Shown here: positions 1 through 8,414 of the stretch, piece by piece
Layout: each line of letters opens with the position of its first letter
Numbering within the stretch: position 1 is the first letter of the stretch
DNA from: Caulobacter sp.
Lineage (GTDB): Bacteria > Pseudomonadota > Alphaproteobacteria > Caulobacterales > Caulobacteraceae
Length of the DNA stretch: 62,758 bases
Assembly: GCA_019636175.1 (NCBI GenBank)
Contig: JAHBYC010000002.1
Coordinates: 1-62,758 of the forward strand
Direction of reading: 5' to 3'
Translations under genes and position numbers: made by a program
Notes under the pieces: generated by a model
Told to the model about the DNA's origin: nothing
Database searches by the model: none
The model's input: the letters and a program-made list of their open reading frames with translations, nothing else

Positions 1-1577
1 AGGCCGGCGTCGCGGTCGGGGCCCTTGGCCACGCCGACGACGGGGATGTCGTCGACGCCGAGGTCGGCCATGATCTCGAGCGCGGCGGAGAGCTGGCCGG
101 CGCCGCCGTCGAGGAGGACGAGGTCCGGGCGGGGGGCGGAGACGTCGCCGCCGGCTTCCTCCTCCTTGACCAGGCGGGAGAAGCGGCGGCGGAGGACCTC
201 CTTCATCATGCCGAAGTCGTCGCCGGGGGTGAGGTCGGTCCCCTTGATGTTGAACTTGCGGTACTGGTTCTTCTGGAAGCCTTCGGGGCCGGCGACGATC
301 ATGCCGCCGACGGCGTTGGTCCCCATGATGTGGCTGTTGTCGTAGACCTCGATCCGCTCGGGCGGGGCGTCGAGGTGGAAGGCCTCGGCCAGGCCCGCCA
401 GCAGCTTGGCCTGCGCGCCGCCCTCGGCCATGCGCCGGCCCAGGGCTTCGCGGGCGTTGGTCAGGGCCTCGTCGACCAGGCCGCGCTTTTCGCCGCGCCG
501 GGGGCGGGCGATCTCGACCTTGCGGCCGGACTTCATGCTGAAGGCCTCTTCCAGCAGCTCGATCTCGAACGGGTCGTGGGAGACGAGGATGAGGCGGGGG
601 ATGGGCTTGTCGTCGTAGAACTGGCCGATGAAGGCGCCCATGATCTCGGGCAGGGTGTCGGCCTTGTCGATGCGGGGGAAGTAGGCGCGGTTGCCCCAGT
701 TCTGGCCGGCGCGGAAGAAGAAGACCTGGACGCAGGCCTGGCCGCCCTCGGCGTGGAGGGCGAAGACGTCGGCCTCCTCCAGGGTTTCGGGATTGACGGT
801 GGTTTCCTGGGCGACGGCGGCGAGGGCGCGGATGCGGTCGCGCAGGCGGGCGGCCAGCTCGAACTCCATGTCGTCGGAGGCGGCCTGCATCTGCTCGGAC
901 ATGCGCTTCATCACCGCGCGGGACTTGCCGCGCAGGAAGGCCTCGGCCTCGTCGACCAGGGACTGGTAGTCGGCCGGGGCGATCAGACCGGTGCAGGGGG
1001 CGGCGCAGCGGCGGATCTGGTGCAGCATGCAGGGACGGGTGCGGGAATCGTAGACGCTGTCACTGCAGGAGCGGAGGAGGAAGGCCTTCTGCAGGGTGTT
1101 GAGGGTGCGGTTGACGGCGCCGGCGCTGGCGAAGGGGCCGAAGTAGTCGCCCTTGATCGAATGGGCGCCGCGGTGCTTGCGCAGCTGGGGGGCGGCGTGG
1201 TCGCGGCGGATGACGATCTCGGGGAAGGACTTGTCGTCGCGCAGCAGGACGTTGAAGCGGGGCTTCAGCTGCTTGATCAGGTTGATCTCGAGCAGCAGGG
1301 CGTCGGTCTCGGTGCGGGTGGAGGCGAACTCCATGGCGCGGGTGAGATCGACCATGGTGGCGATGCGGTTGGTGTGGAAGCGGCCTTGCGCGTACTGGAT
1401 GACGCGCCTTTTCAGCGAGCGGGCCTTGCCGACATAGAGGCATTCGCCGTCCTCGCCGTACATGCGGTAGACGCCGGGGGCGTCGGGCAGGCGGTCGGCG
1501 TGGAACCGGATCAGCGCGGCGCCGTGCAGTTTCGACGCCTCGGTCTGGAGGCCTTCTGAGAGGGTGAGATCGGTCAC
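1..1577 (-). CDS. uvrC: UvrABC system protein C (3' end cut by window)
   Basis: Nucleotide excision repair endonuclease subunit that makes both incisions around a lesion bound by UvrA/UvrB. About 525 codons are visible of a protein usually near 610-650, so the C-terminal helix-hairpin-helix part lies outside the window. Visible in order are a GIY-YIG nuclease domain ([10 protein letters not shown] ... CLYVGKA, roughly residues 30-110), a UVR helix pair near 210-245 ([14 protein letters not shown]) and the RNase H-like domain with [17 protein letters not shown] and [12 protein letters not shown]. The GTG start at 1577 (protein begins VTDLTLSEG) is chosen because no better start precedes the domain. 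No partner uvr gene is nearby, which is usual since uvrA, uvrB and uvrC are commonly dispersed. Identity is secure. Confidence 0.96.
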   Translation of the reverse strand, partial: MTDLTLSEGLQTEASKLHGAALIRFHADRLPDAPGVYRMYGEDGECLYVGKARSLKRRVIQYAQGRFHTNRIATMVDLTRAMEFASTRTETDALLLEINLIKQLKPRFNVLLRDDKSFPEIVIRRDHAAPQLRKHRGAHSIKGDYFGPFASAGAVNRTLNTLQKAFLLRSCSDSVYDSRTRPCMLHQIRRCAAPCTGLIAPADYQSLVDEAEAFLRGKSRAVMKRMSEQMQAASDDMEFELAARLRDRIRALAAVAQETTVNPETLEEADVFALHAEGGQACVQVFFFRAGQNWGNRAYFPRIDKADTLPEIMGAFIGQFYDDKPIPRLILVSHDPFEIELLEEAFSMKSGRKVEIARPRRGEKRGLVDEALTNAREALGRRMAEGGAQAKLLAGLAEAFHLDAPPERIEVYDNSHIMGTNAVGGMIVAGPEGFQKNQYRKFNIKGTDLTPGDDFGMMKEVLRRRFSRLVKEEEAGGDVSAPRPDLVLLDGGAGQLSAALEIMADLGVDDIPVVGVAKGPDRDAG

Positions 1578-1673
1578 GGCGGCAGATATAGGATGAGTCC
1601 GGCGCCGGCGCCTCTCCCCCCGACCGGCGGCTGTGGCCAGGGGATGGCAGGAGCGGCGGGGCGGCGCCGCTTT

Positions 1674-1688
1674 ACTGTGCAGAACAGT
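1674..1688. promoter_or_regulatory. ACTGT-N5-ACAGT dyad, possible operator
   Basis: A perfect inverted repeat, ACTGT GCAGA ACAGT, in an AT-richer patch of the gap upstream of uvrC and the secreted protein. A third ACTGT lies at 1705-1709, in the same CTTACTGT-like context (TTTACTGT and CTTACTGT), 31 bases after the first. The spacing is that of a dimeric repressor site, but no cognate regulator is known. Confidence 0.3.
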
Positions 1689-1907
1689 GATTTTCTGGAC
1701 GCTTACTGTTGATCCGGGGCGGACCGGAAGCGAACGCAGCAACCTGCGTGCGCTCTTTTGCATGAACCCTGTTTACCGAACGCCGTGAATGTGATTTCGG
1801 TGTCGGGCCGGCCGGGGGGCCGTGCGTGGGGGACTTCGACACTGACGGTGCGTCGGTGACGGGTGGGGGAGCCTGTGGGCGAGCCCGTGCGCCCTGCTCG
1901 CGGGCGC

Positions 1908-1933
1908 CCGGACGGAATGTAGCAACCGTCCGG
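1908..1933 (+). promoter_or_regulatory. Hairpin overlapping the Shine-Dalgarno of the secreted protein
   Basis: CCGGACGG (1908-1915) pairs perfectly with CCGTCCGG (1926-1933) around a 10-base loop. The probable ribosome binding site GGAG sits at 1932-1935, so the last two stem bases are part of it. The start codon is at 1944. Folding would compete with ribosome binding. Confidence 0.4.
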
Positions 1934-1943
1934 AGTAAGACCG

Positions 1944-4361
1944 ATGCCGACCACGCCTACAGCCGCCACCGGGGACCTGGCCGTCCTGCCGGTCACGACG
2001 GGCGAAGAGCCCTACTCGACTGTCGCCGCCCTGGCCTCCGGGGGTTTCGTGGTGGGCTACGGCTCGAACGTCAGCGGCAACGACCGGCCCTACCTGCAGT
2101 TCTTCGACGCCAACGGAAACAGGGTCGGATCACCGATCGAGCTGGCCACCACGGGCAACCGCTATGAGTATGTGTCGCCGGTCCAACTGGCTAACGGCGA
2201 CATCATGGTCTCCTACTGGAACGGCTCGATCGAGCAGGCCCAGCGCATCGACTCGACCACCGGCGCCCTGATCGGCTCGCCCATCACCCTGCCCGGCACC
2301 TCCTGGGGCGGCCTGCAGGCGCTGGACAACGGCGGCTTCGCCTACATGAGCTACTGGAACAACGGCATCGTGGCGCTGAGCTTCTTCGATGCGTCCGGCG
2401 CCCAGGTCGCGTCCCTGACTCCGGCGGGCGCGCAGGGCTCCATGACGTTGCTGGACGACGGCAACCTGTTCGTCGCCGTCAACACCACCGCTCCCAACGT
2501 CTTCGGAACAGTCTATTCGCCGACCGGCGCCGTCGTCACCAGCACCTTCGACATCAGCCAGATCGACAATGGCGTGAGCGAAGTCTCCGCGGCGACCCTG
2601 GCGGACGGCCGGGTGGTCGTGACGTTCCGGACCGACAACGCGGGCCTGGGCAACGACGTGTCCTATCGCATCATGAACCCGGACGGCACGGCGGCGACCG
2701 ACCAGACCCTGATCGTCTCCATCGCCGGACGTCAGGAGCGCCCCAGCGTCGTCGCGCTGAACGACGGCGGCTTCATTGTCATGTGGTACGACCTGACCGG
2801 CGCCGACGGCAGCGGCGAGGGGGTGCTCGCGCGGCGTTATGACAGCAGCGGCGCTCTGGTCGGCGATACCTTCGTGGTCCCGGCCGACTCGACCGGCAAT
2901 CAATTCAAGAACGGATACGAGGGCCATTGGGTGGCCCAACTTCAGAACGGCGATGTGGTGTTCGTCTTCACCACGCCGGGGGGCGGCACTTACGACGTCA
3001 AGGCCCGAATCTTCAACGTCGATGGCAATCCGGCCACCATCGCCAGCGCCACGACCGGCGTCGACAGCCTGGTCGGCGACGGGTCCGACAACAGCTTCGC
3101 CTTCACCGCCGCCAAGCTGAACAACGGTGACGGCATCGACGGCGGGGTGGGCAACGACACGGTGCGGCTGACCGGCGGCGGAACCTTCGATTTCACCGGC
3201 GTGACCCTGACCAGCATCGAGACCCTGACCACCGACGGAACCAACGCCACCCTGCACTTCTCCGACACCAGCCAGCTGGGCCTGCTCAGCAACCTGGCCG
3301 GGGCGGACGACCGGGTGGAGATCGACAGCATCGGCCTGGGCCTGTCCCTCGCCGGCTGGTTCGGCGTGGCCGACGCCGGGGTCGAGACGGTGGCCTACAC
3401 CGACCGCGGCAACAATGTTTCCGTCACCCGCGACGATCGCGGCACGGCGGGCGATCCGAGCGACGACCTGCTGCTGCTGACCTACGACGACGATCCGCTG
3501 GACGGGACGGAGAAGGTCTATTCGACCCAGGTGAAGATGTTCGACCGCAACGGCTTTGTCCGCGAAGTCGACACCACCTACGACGCCGGCTACACGGTCA
3601 AGGCGGTGTATGACGCCGCCGGCGTGCTGCTCCAGACCACCCTGACCGACGGTCCCGGCAACGCCCTCAGCATCGACACCAGCGTCAGCACCTATGTCGG
3701 CGGCGTCATCGACAACACGGTTGTGGTGCTGGACAACGGTGCCAGGAGCACCACGACCTACAACGCCGGGGTGAAGGTCCAGCTGGTGCAGGAAGATCTG
3801 GGCGACCTGTATGCCTGGGACTCCATCACCACCACCTACAACGCCGACGGATCGGTCGCCTCGCGTAGCCAGCTCAATGACGCCGGAGAGACCATTTCCA
3901 GCATCAGCACCACATATGACAGCGGCCAGCTGGCGGACCGGACGATAGACTACCTGGACGGGTCTTCGCGCACCGATCTGTTCAACGCCGGGGCCCTGTC
4001 CCTGACCACCCAGATCAAGGCCAACGGCGACAGGTCGATTATCGGCCAGGCCGGCAGCCAGCAGCTGGACTCCGGAACGGGCGACGACCTGATGCGCGGC
4101 GGCGCCGGAGCCGACACCTTCAACTTCACCGGCGCCAGCTTCGGCGCTGACCGGATCCTGGATTTCCAGAACGGCGTCGATCATCTCTACATCGAGATCG
4201 GCGGCAATTCGGTGGACATGGCGGGCCTGCTGTCGGCGGCGACCCTGACCGACACCGCCCAGGGCCTGCACATTTCCTTCACCACGCCGGGCCTGGGGTC
4301 GATCACCGTCTCCGGCCTGACCATCGCCACCTTCGACAATTCCGACCTGATCTTCATCTAG
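1944..4361 (+). CDS. Large secreted protein: seven propeller-like repeats, RTX-like and YD-like regions
   Basis: 805 residues, probably exported by type I secretion; precise role unknown. Residues about 20-370 carry seven similar motifs spaced 45-60 residues apart (LASGGFVVGY, LANGDIMVSYW, LDNGGFAYMSYW, LDDGNLFVAV, LADGRVVVTF, LNDGGFIVMW, LQNGDVVFVF), as expected of a seven-bladed beta-propeller. Next comes an RTX-like Gly/Asp stretch (GDGIDGGVGNDTV), then four T-T-Y-[DN] repeats between about 543 and 660 resembling YD repeats. A C-terminal haemolysin-type block follows (GTGDDLMRGGAGADTFNF), with the hydrophobic end SDLIFI typical of type I substrates. There is no N-terminal signal peptide, which agrees with that route. 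No ABC exporter genes are in the window. SD GGAG at 1932 supports the ATG at 1944. Confidence 0.75.
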   Translation: MPTTPTAATGDLAVLPVTTGEEPYSTVAALASGGFVVGYGSNVSGNDRPYLQFFDANGNRVGSPIELATTGNRYEYVSPVQLANGDIMVSYWNGSIEQAQRIDSTTGALIGSPITLPGTSWGGLQALDNGGFAYMSYWNNGIVALSFFDASGAQVASLTPAGAQGSMTLLDDGNLFVAVNTTAPNVFGTVYSPTGAVVTSTFDISQIDNGVSEVSAATLADGRVVVTFRTDNAGLGNDVSYRIMNPDGTAATDQTLIVSIAGRQERPSVVALNDGGFIVMWYDLTGADGSGEGVLARRYDSSGALVGDTFVVPADSTGNQFKNGYEGHWVAQLQNGDVVFVFTTPGGGTYDVKARIFNVDGNPATIASATTGVDSLVGDGSDNSFAFTAAKLNNGDGIDGGVGNDTVRLTGGGTFDFTGVTLTSIETLTTDGTNATLHFSDTSQLGLLSNLAGADDRVEIDSIGLGLSLAGWFGVADAGVETVAYTDRGNNVSVTRDDRGTAGDPSDDLLLLTYDDDPLDGTEKVYSTQVKMFDRNGFVREVDTTYDAGYTVKAVYDAAGVLLQTTLTDGPGNALSIDTSVSTYVGGVIDNTVVVLDNGARSTTTYNAGVKVQLVQEDLGDLYAWDSITTTYNADGSVASRSQLNDAGETISSISTTYDSGQLADRTIDYLDGSSRTDLFNAGALSLTTQIKANGDRSIIGQAGSQQLDSGTGDDLMRGGAGADTFNFTGASFGADRILDFQNGVDHLYIEIGGNSVDMAGLLSAATLTDTAQGLHISFTTPGLGSITVSGLTIATFDNSDLIFI

Positions 4362-4462
4362 CCGGAGCCATCAGGCGGCCCGGCGCTGGCCTCTCCCCTG
4401 GCGGTCCTGTAGGACTCAACCCTGCGTCGGCTACGGCGCAACAGAACCGGTCGTGAACGCAT

Positions 4463-4495
4463 CCGGCGTCCGTGCGTTACTGGCGCGGACGCCGG
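4463..4495 (+). terminator. Strong hairpin between secreted protein and sensor kinase
   Basis: CCGGCGTCCG (4463-4472) pairs perfectly with CGGACGCCGG (4486-4495) around a 13-base loop. There is no T run after it. It may end the upstream transcript or form part of the kinase leader, whose TTG start is only 43 bases further on. Confidence 0.35.
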
Positions 4496-4538
4496 GGCGG
4501 ACAAGCGCCCGGGCCGCTGTTCGTCGGGTGGGCTGGAC

Positions 4539-6020
4539 TTGAAACGGATCGACTTTCTGGCGTTGTTCGAGGTGCTGCCCAGCCCCCACATGGTGCTGGA
4601 CCGCGAGCTGCGCTTTGTCGGGGTCAACGCCGCCTATGAGAAGGCGGTGCTGCGCAGCCGTGAGGAACTGGTCGGGCAGGTCATCTTCGACCTGTTCCCC
4701 AATGAAGGGGATGCGGGACGGCGGCTGAGGGCAAGCTTCGAGCGGGTCTTCGCCACCGGCGAGTCCGACACCCTGGCCTATATCCACTATGAGATCCCCC
4801 GCCCGGCCGACCAGGGCGGCGGGATGGAGGACCGCTACTGGACCGCGGTGCATGTGCCGATCCGCGGGGCCTCCGGTGAGGTCGAGTTCCTGCTGCAGAA
4901 CACCGTCGATGTGACCGAGCTGCAGCGGTTGCAGAGAGCGGCGTCATTGCCGATCGGCATCGCCCCCGAAGCCGGGGCGGCGACCGGCGGTCTGGAACTG
5001 CTGCAACGGGCGCAGGAAGCCGAACGGGCCCATCGCACCCTGCTGGACCAGAGCGATGACTTCCGCCGGCTGTTCGCCCAGGCGCCGGGGTTCATGGCCG
5101 TGCTGAGCGGCCCGGAGCACCTCTTCACCTTCGCCAACGACGCCTATGAGGCCCTGGTCGGGGGGCGTCAGGTGGTCGGCCGCACGGTGGCCGAGGCCCT
5201 GCCCGAGGTCGTCGGCCAGGGCTTTGTCGACATGCTGGACGCCGTCTATCGCACCGGCATCGCCGCCAGCGCCACGGGTCGGCGAATACTGCTCAGCCAG
5301 GGCGACAACTCACCGCCCCTCGAGCGGTTTCTCGATTTCACCTATCAGCCGATCTACAGCGCCGACGGCGCGGTCAGCGGGGTGTTCGTGCAGGGCGCCG
5401 ATCGCACCGAGAGCGTGCGGGCGGCGGAGCGGCAGAAGACCCTGGTCGATGAGTTGAATCACCGGGTCAAGAACAGCCTGGCGACCGTGCAGTCCATCGC
5501 CGCCCAGACCTTCCGGGCGACGCCCGATCCGGCGGCCTTCCGTCAGGCCTTCGAGGCCCGGCTCATGGCCCTGTCCAACGTGCAGAACCTGCTGACCGAC
5601 GCCAGCTGGATCGGGGCGGACCTGGCCGAGGTGCTGCTGGCCGAACTCAAGCCGCATGGCGAGAGCCGGATATCGGTGTCGGGACCCCCGGTGCGACTGT
5701 CGGCGCCCGAAGCCCTGAGCCTGGCCATGGTGGGCCACGAACTGGCGACAAACGCGGCCAAGTACGGCGCGCTCAGCACCGGGGATGGCAAGGTGTCGGT
5801 GACCTGGGACCTGACCGTTGGCGACAGGGTGGGTGAGCGGCGCCTGCGGCTGATTTGGACCGAACGCGGCGGCCCAACGGTGACGGCCCCGGCGCGGGAA
5901 GGCTTTGGCTCGCGCCTCATCGCCCGCACCGCCGCCCACGACCTGGGCGGAACCTCGGAAGCACGGTTCGAGCCCGAAGGCCTGGTGCAGATTCTCGATG
6001 TGGTGTTGACCGCCGACTGA
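4539..6020 (+). CDS. HWE-family sensor histidine kinase with two PAS domains
   Basis: Cytoplasmic two-component kinase of 493 residues with no membrane segment, so it should sense an internal signal. A PAS-like domain lies at about 1-125 (PSPHMVLDRELRFVGVNAAYE ... then the VEFLLQNTVDVTE tail) and a second at about 170-295 (FAQAPGFMAVLSGPEHLFTF). The kinase domain follows: phosphoacceptor His near residue 307 in LNHRVKNSLATVQSIA, and the WxE signature of the HWE class as IWTERGGP near 440. The class is common in alphaproteobacteria in general stress and light responses. The start is TTG, with the preceding GGTGGGCTGGAC a poor SD. No response regulator adjoins it, so the partner is unknown. Confidence 0.88.
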   Translation: MKRIDFLALFEVLPSPHMVLDRELRFVGVNAAYEKAVLRSREELVGQVIFDLFPNEGDAGRRLRASFERVFATGESDTLAYIHYEIPRPADQGGGMEDRYWTAVHVPIRGASGEVEFLLQNTVDVTELQRLQRAASLPIGIAPEAGAATGGLELLQRAQEAERAHRTLLDQSDDFRRLFAQAPGFMAVLSGPEHLFTFANDAYEALVGGRQVVGRTVAEALPEVVGQGFVDMLDAVYRTGIAASATGRRILLSQGDNSPPLERFLDFTYQPIYSADGAVSGVFVQGADRTESVRAAERQKTLVDELNHRVKNSLATVQSIAAQTFRATPDPAAFRQAFEARLMALSNVQNLLTDASWIGADLAEVLLAELKPHGESRISVSGPPVRLSAPEALSLAMVGHELATNAAKYGALSTGDGKVSVTWDLTVGDRVGERRLRLIWTERGGPTVTAPAREGFGSRLIARTAAHDLGGTSEARFEPEGLVQILDVVLTAD

Positions 6021-6044
6021 CGGTCCAGGCCCCACGCCCTCCGC

Positions 6045-6512
6045 TCACCCCGTTGCGACGCCAGCGCCGACGCGCCGTTGCTGTTCGGCGAAACGAAGGG
6101 TCTCGGGACCCGCGATTTCCGCGCCAAGGGCCAAGGCCGGCTCGGAGAGCTTGTCGGGATTGAAGATCACGCCGTTGCGGCTGACCCGACGGACAAACCC
6201 GGCCGCGATCAGACGGCCAACCGCCCGGCGGGTGGTTTCGTAGGGCATGTGCAGCGTGCCGGCCAGGGCATGGACGCTGACCGGGCGGCGCTGAACGGTG
6301 GTCGCCTGGCCATCGCCCCCTTCAACGCCGCCAGCCCCGCCCTGTCCGTCGACCGCCGAATTGGCCTGGACGATCGCCAGGTAGATGACGGTCAGATTGT
6401 AGTCATGATCGAAGGGCGCGGCCGAGGCCAGAATGGCCCTGAACAGGTGGCCACCCTCCAGGCGCGACAGGGTGTGGGCGACCTCAGTCCCGAGCGTCTC
6501 TTCCCCTGGCAT
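6045..6512 (-). CDS. Small winged-helix transcriptional regulator, paralogue A
   Basis: About 155 residues. The central part, RRPVSVHALAGTLHMPYETT followed by RRAVGRLIAAGFVRRVSRNG, is a winged helix of the Crp/GntR/MarR kind. The preceding segment HDYNLTVIYLAIVQANSAV is probably a helical dimerisation element. A very similar protein is encoded just upstream on the same strand (6671-7153), so the two look like a tandem duplication. The ATG at 6512 is preferred over the one at 6530 because AGAGGG precedes it at good spacing, while the upstream ATG has only a weak site. The gene ends 24 bases from the stop of the convergent kinase gene. Ligand and targets cannot be inferred. A GTGA-N6-TCAC dyad lies upstream. 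Confidence 0.7.
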   Translation of the reverse strand: MPGEETLGTEVAHTLSRLEGGHLFRAILASAAPFDHDYNLTVIYLAIVQANSAVDGQGGAGGVEGGDGQATTVQRRPVSVHALAGTLHMPYETTRRAVGRLIAAGFVRRVSRNGVIFNPDKLSEPALALGAEIAGPETLRFAEQQRRVGAGVATG

Positions 6513-6624
6513 GCTTGCCCTCTGCCCCATGCTTCGCGCCGTCCCCTGGCGAGGACGACCCGAGGCGGGACGTCTCGTACCAACGATATGTTAGTTTATT
6601 GGAGCATGGAGGCCACCCCGGCGC

Positions 6625-6640
6625 CGTGACAGCGATCACA
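6625..6640. promoter_or_regulatory. CRP/FNR-type palindrome
   Basis: CGTGACAGCGATCACA matches the CRP/FNR-type consensus TGTGA-N6-TCACA at nine of ten fixed positions. It lies between the two paralogous winged-helix genes, 113 bases upstream of the preferred start of the downstream one. An AT-rich patch at about 6585-6603 between site and gene is the likely promoter core. Confidence 0.45.
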
Positions 6641-6670
6641 CCGGGAGATCAACAACGGGACCGGCCCCGG

Positions 6671-7153
6671 TCAGTCCTTCCCGCCGGCGACGGCCTCAAG
6701 ATCAACGCCAATCCGGCGCAGGCGGATCAGGATGCTGCGGAACTCACGCTCGATCTCCAGCGTGGAAACGTTGTCCATCGCCGCGATGATGGCCGTTGGA
6801 ACATAGACGCCCCGAGGGGTGCGCAGGCAGACGCCGGCCTCGACCAGCCGCCCCACGGCGCGGCGGACGGTTTCCCGGGGCAGCTGGGTGGCCCGGGCGA
6901 GGGCCTGCATGCTGACGGGTCGACGCATCTCGTCCGGCGGCAGGTCGTCGCCAAAGGCGCCGTCCTCATCCGAGCCGGTGGCGATGTGGGACAGATTGGC
7001 CGAGATGATGGTGGCGCAGACGATGCCGGCGATCAGATCGCCGCCGGTATTGCGGTAAAACAGGTGATAGAGCCGCAGCATGTGCTCGCGCATCAGACGG
7101 GCGGTCTGGCGGCTCTTTCCCTCAAGGCCCAGAGGGCTGGCGTCGCCGATCAT
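6671..7153 (-). CDS. Small winged-helix transcriptional regulator, paralogue B
   Basis: 160 residues, same layout as its neighbour at 6045: a long N-terminal helical part ([19 protein letters not shown], then [20 protein letters not shown]) followed by the winged helix [20 protein letters not shown] and [20 protein letters not shown]. The acidic loop between them ([16 protein letters not shown]) differs from the paralogue. Its ATG overlaps the ispG stop in ATGA, so it is co-transcribed and probably translationally coupled with ispG. That is an unusual partner for an isoprenoid gene. What it regulates is unknown; autoregulation or a link to isoprenoid or iron-sulfur status is only a guess. Confidence 0.72.
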   Translation of the reverse strand: MIGDASPLGLEGKSRQTARLMREHMLRLYHLFYRNTGGDLIAGIVCATIISANLSHIATGSDEDGAFGDDLPPDEMRRPVSMQALARATQLPRETVRRAVGRLVEAGVCLRTPRGVYVPTAIIAAMDNVSTLEIEREFRSILIRLRRIGVDLEAVAGGKD

Positions 7154-8283
7154 TCGGCGGCGTGAAGCGCGGCCTGGCTCTCGAGTTCGGCGGCGCGCTG
7201 TTCGACCAGTTCGACGATGTGATCGACCATGCGGTCGTTGTCCATCTTGTGATCCGGCTTGCCGGCCATATAGACCATGCCCGAGCCCTTGCCGCCGCCG
7301 GTGAAGCCGAGATCGGTCATCAGGGCCTCGCCTGGACCGTTGACCACGCAGCCGATGATCGACAGCGACATGGGGGTGGCGATGTGGGCCAGCCGGGCCT
7401 CCAGCGTTTCCACCGTCTTGATGACGTTGAACCCCTGCCGGGCGCAGCTGGGACAGGCGATAATGTTGACGCCGCGATGGCGCAGACCGAGGGACTTGAG
7501 CAGGTCGAAGCCGACCTTGATCTCCTCCACCGGATCAGCGGCGAGGCTGACGCGGATGGTGTCGCCGATGCCGGCCCACAGCAGGTTGCCGATGCCGATC
7601 GCCGACTTGACCGTTCCGGTGCGCAGGGCGCCGGCCTCGGTAATGCCCAGATGCAGGGGGCAGTCGATGGCGTCGGCCAGCTGGTTGTAGGCCGCGACGG
7701 TCATGAAGATGTCGGAGGCCTTCACCGAAATCTTGAAGTCGTGGAAGTCGTGGTCCTGCAGGATCCGGGCATGGTTCAGCGCGCTCTCGACCATGGCGTC
7801 GGGACAGGGCTCGCCATACTTCTCCAGCAGCTCGCGCTCCAGCGAGCCGGCGTTGACGCCGATGCGCATGGAACAGCCATGGTCACGGGCGGCCTGGATG
7901 ACCTCGCGGACCCGGTCGGGGCTGCCGATGTTGCCCGGATTGATGCGCAGGCAGGCGGCGCCGGCCTTGGCCGCCTCGATGCCGCGTTTGTAGTGGAAGT
8001 GGATGTCGGCGACGATCGGAACCTTGGCGGCCCGCACGATCTGCGGCAGCGCGGCGGTGGACTCAACGTCCGGGCAGCTGACGCGGACGATGTCGGCGCC
8101 GGCCTCTTCCAGCTGGCGAATCTGGTCGATGGTGGCGGCCGCGTCGGCGGTCAGGGTATTGGTCATCGACTGCACCGAGATGGGCGCATCCCCGCCGACC
8201 GGCACCTTGCCGACCATGATCTGGCGGGACTTGCGGCGCTCGATATGGCGCCACGGTCGAAGATGGGTGTGGTCTTGGCTCAT
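7150..8283 (-). CDS. ispG: 4-hydroxy-3-methylbut-2-enyl diphosphate synthase (flavodoxin/ferredoxin)
   Basis: Penultimate enzyme of the MEP isoprenoid pathway, a [4Fe-4S] enzyme that reductively opens MEcPP to HMBPP. The 377-residue length fits the single-domain bacterial form. The N-terminal TIM-barrel part includes [15 protein letters not shown] and [10 protein letters not shown]. The cluster ligands are seen as [10 protein letters not shown] near residue 275 and [11 protein letters not shown] near 310. The ATG at 8283 is the first good start; the divergent TSUP gene begins about 130 bases away. Its stop overlaps the start of the winged-helix regulator downstream. The ferredoxin gene in this window lies 29 kb away and is not obviously linked. 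Confidence 0.97.
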   Translation of the reverse strand: MSQDHTHLRPWRHIERRKSRQIMVGKVPVGGDAPISVQSMTNTLTADAAATIDQIRQLEEAGADIVRVSCPDVESTAALPQIVRAAKVPIVADIHFHYKRGIEAAKAGAACLRINPGNIGSPDRVREVIQAARDHGCSMRIGVNAGSLERELLEKYGEPCPDAMVESALNHARILQDHDFHDFKISVKASDIFMTVAAYNQLADAIDCPLHLGITEAGALRTGTVKSAIGIGNLLWAGIGDTIRVSLAADPVEEIKVGFDLLKSLGLRHRGVNIIACPSCARQGFNVIKTVETLEARLAHIATPMSLSIIGCVVNGPGEALMTDLGFTGGGKGSGMVYMAGKPDHKMDNDRMVDHIVELVEQRAAELESQAALHAAE

Positions 8284-8414
8284 GACAGGCGTAACCTAAG
8301 CCTTCAGCGCCTATTTCCCAAGCGGTGAGCGGTGCTGACAAGCGCGATAGATTTATTCCTATTCAATGCATAGAGATTAGCTGGCTAGTTCGCCGTTCAG
8401 GCTGCGGAGCGACC
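8284..8414. promoter_or_regulatory. Divergent promoter region ispG / TSUP exporter
   Basis: 131 bases with a distinctly AT-rich core around 8348-8385 (GATAGATTTATTCCTATTC and following), the likely promoter for the plus-strand exporter. No clear consensus -35/-10 pair can be assigned and no long dyad was seen. Confidence 0.35.

Larger units (their letters stand above)
1578..1943. other. Intergenic region between uvrC and the secreted protein
   Basis: This 366-base gap is upstream of both divergent flanking genes. No convincing gene is seen; the open frames across it have no recognisable product. It holds a short dyad around 1674-1688 and a hairpin touching the ribosome binding site of the downstream gene at 1908-1933, both listed separately. 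It is the promoter region for both sides. Confidence 0.6.

Noticed and set aside
330-1559. 409-codon plus-strand frame over uvrC
   Set aside because: UvrC domains are unmistakable on the minus strand; the plus frame is Gly/Val/Leu/Asp low-complexity sequence.
2130-4271. 713-codon antisense frame over the secreted protein
   Set aside because: Composition is Val/Gly/Ala/Asp-rich without motifs, and the plus-strand frame has clear repeats and an SD.
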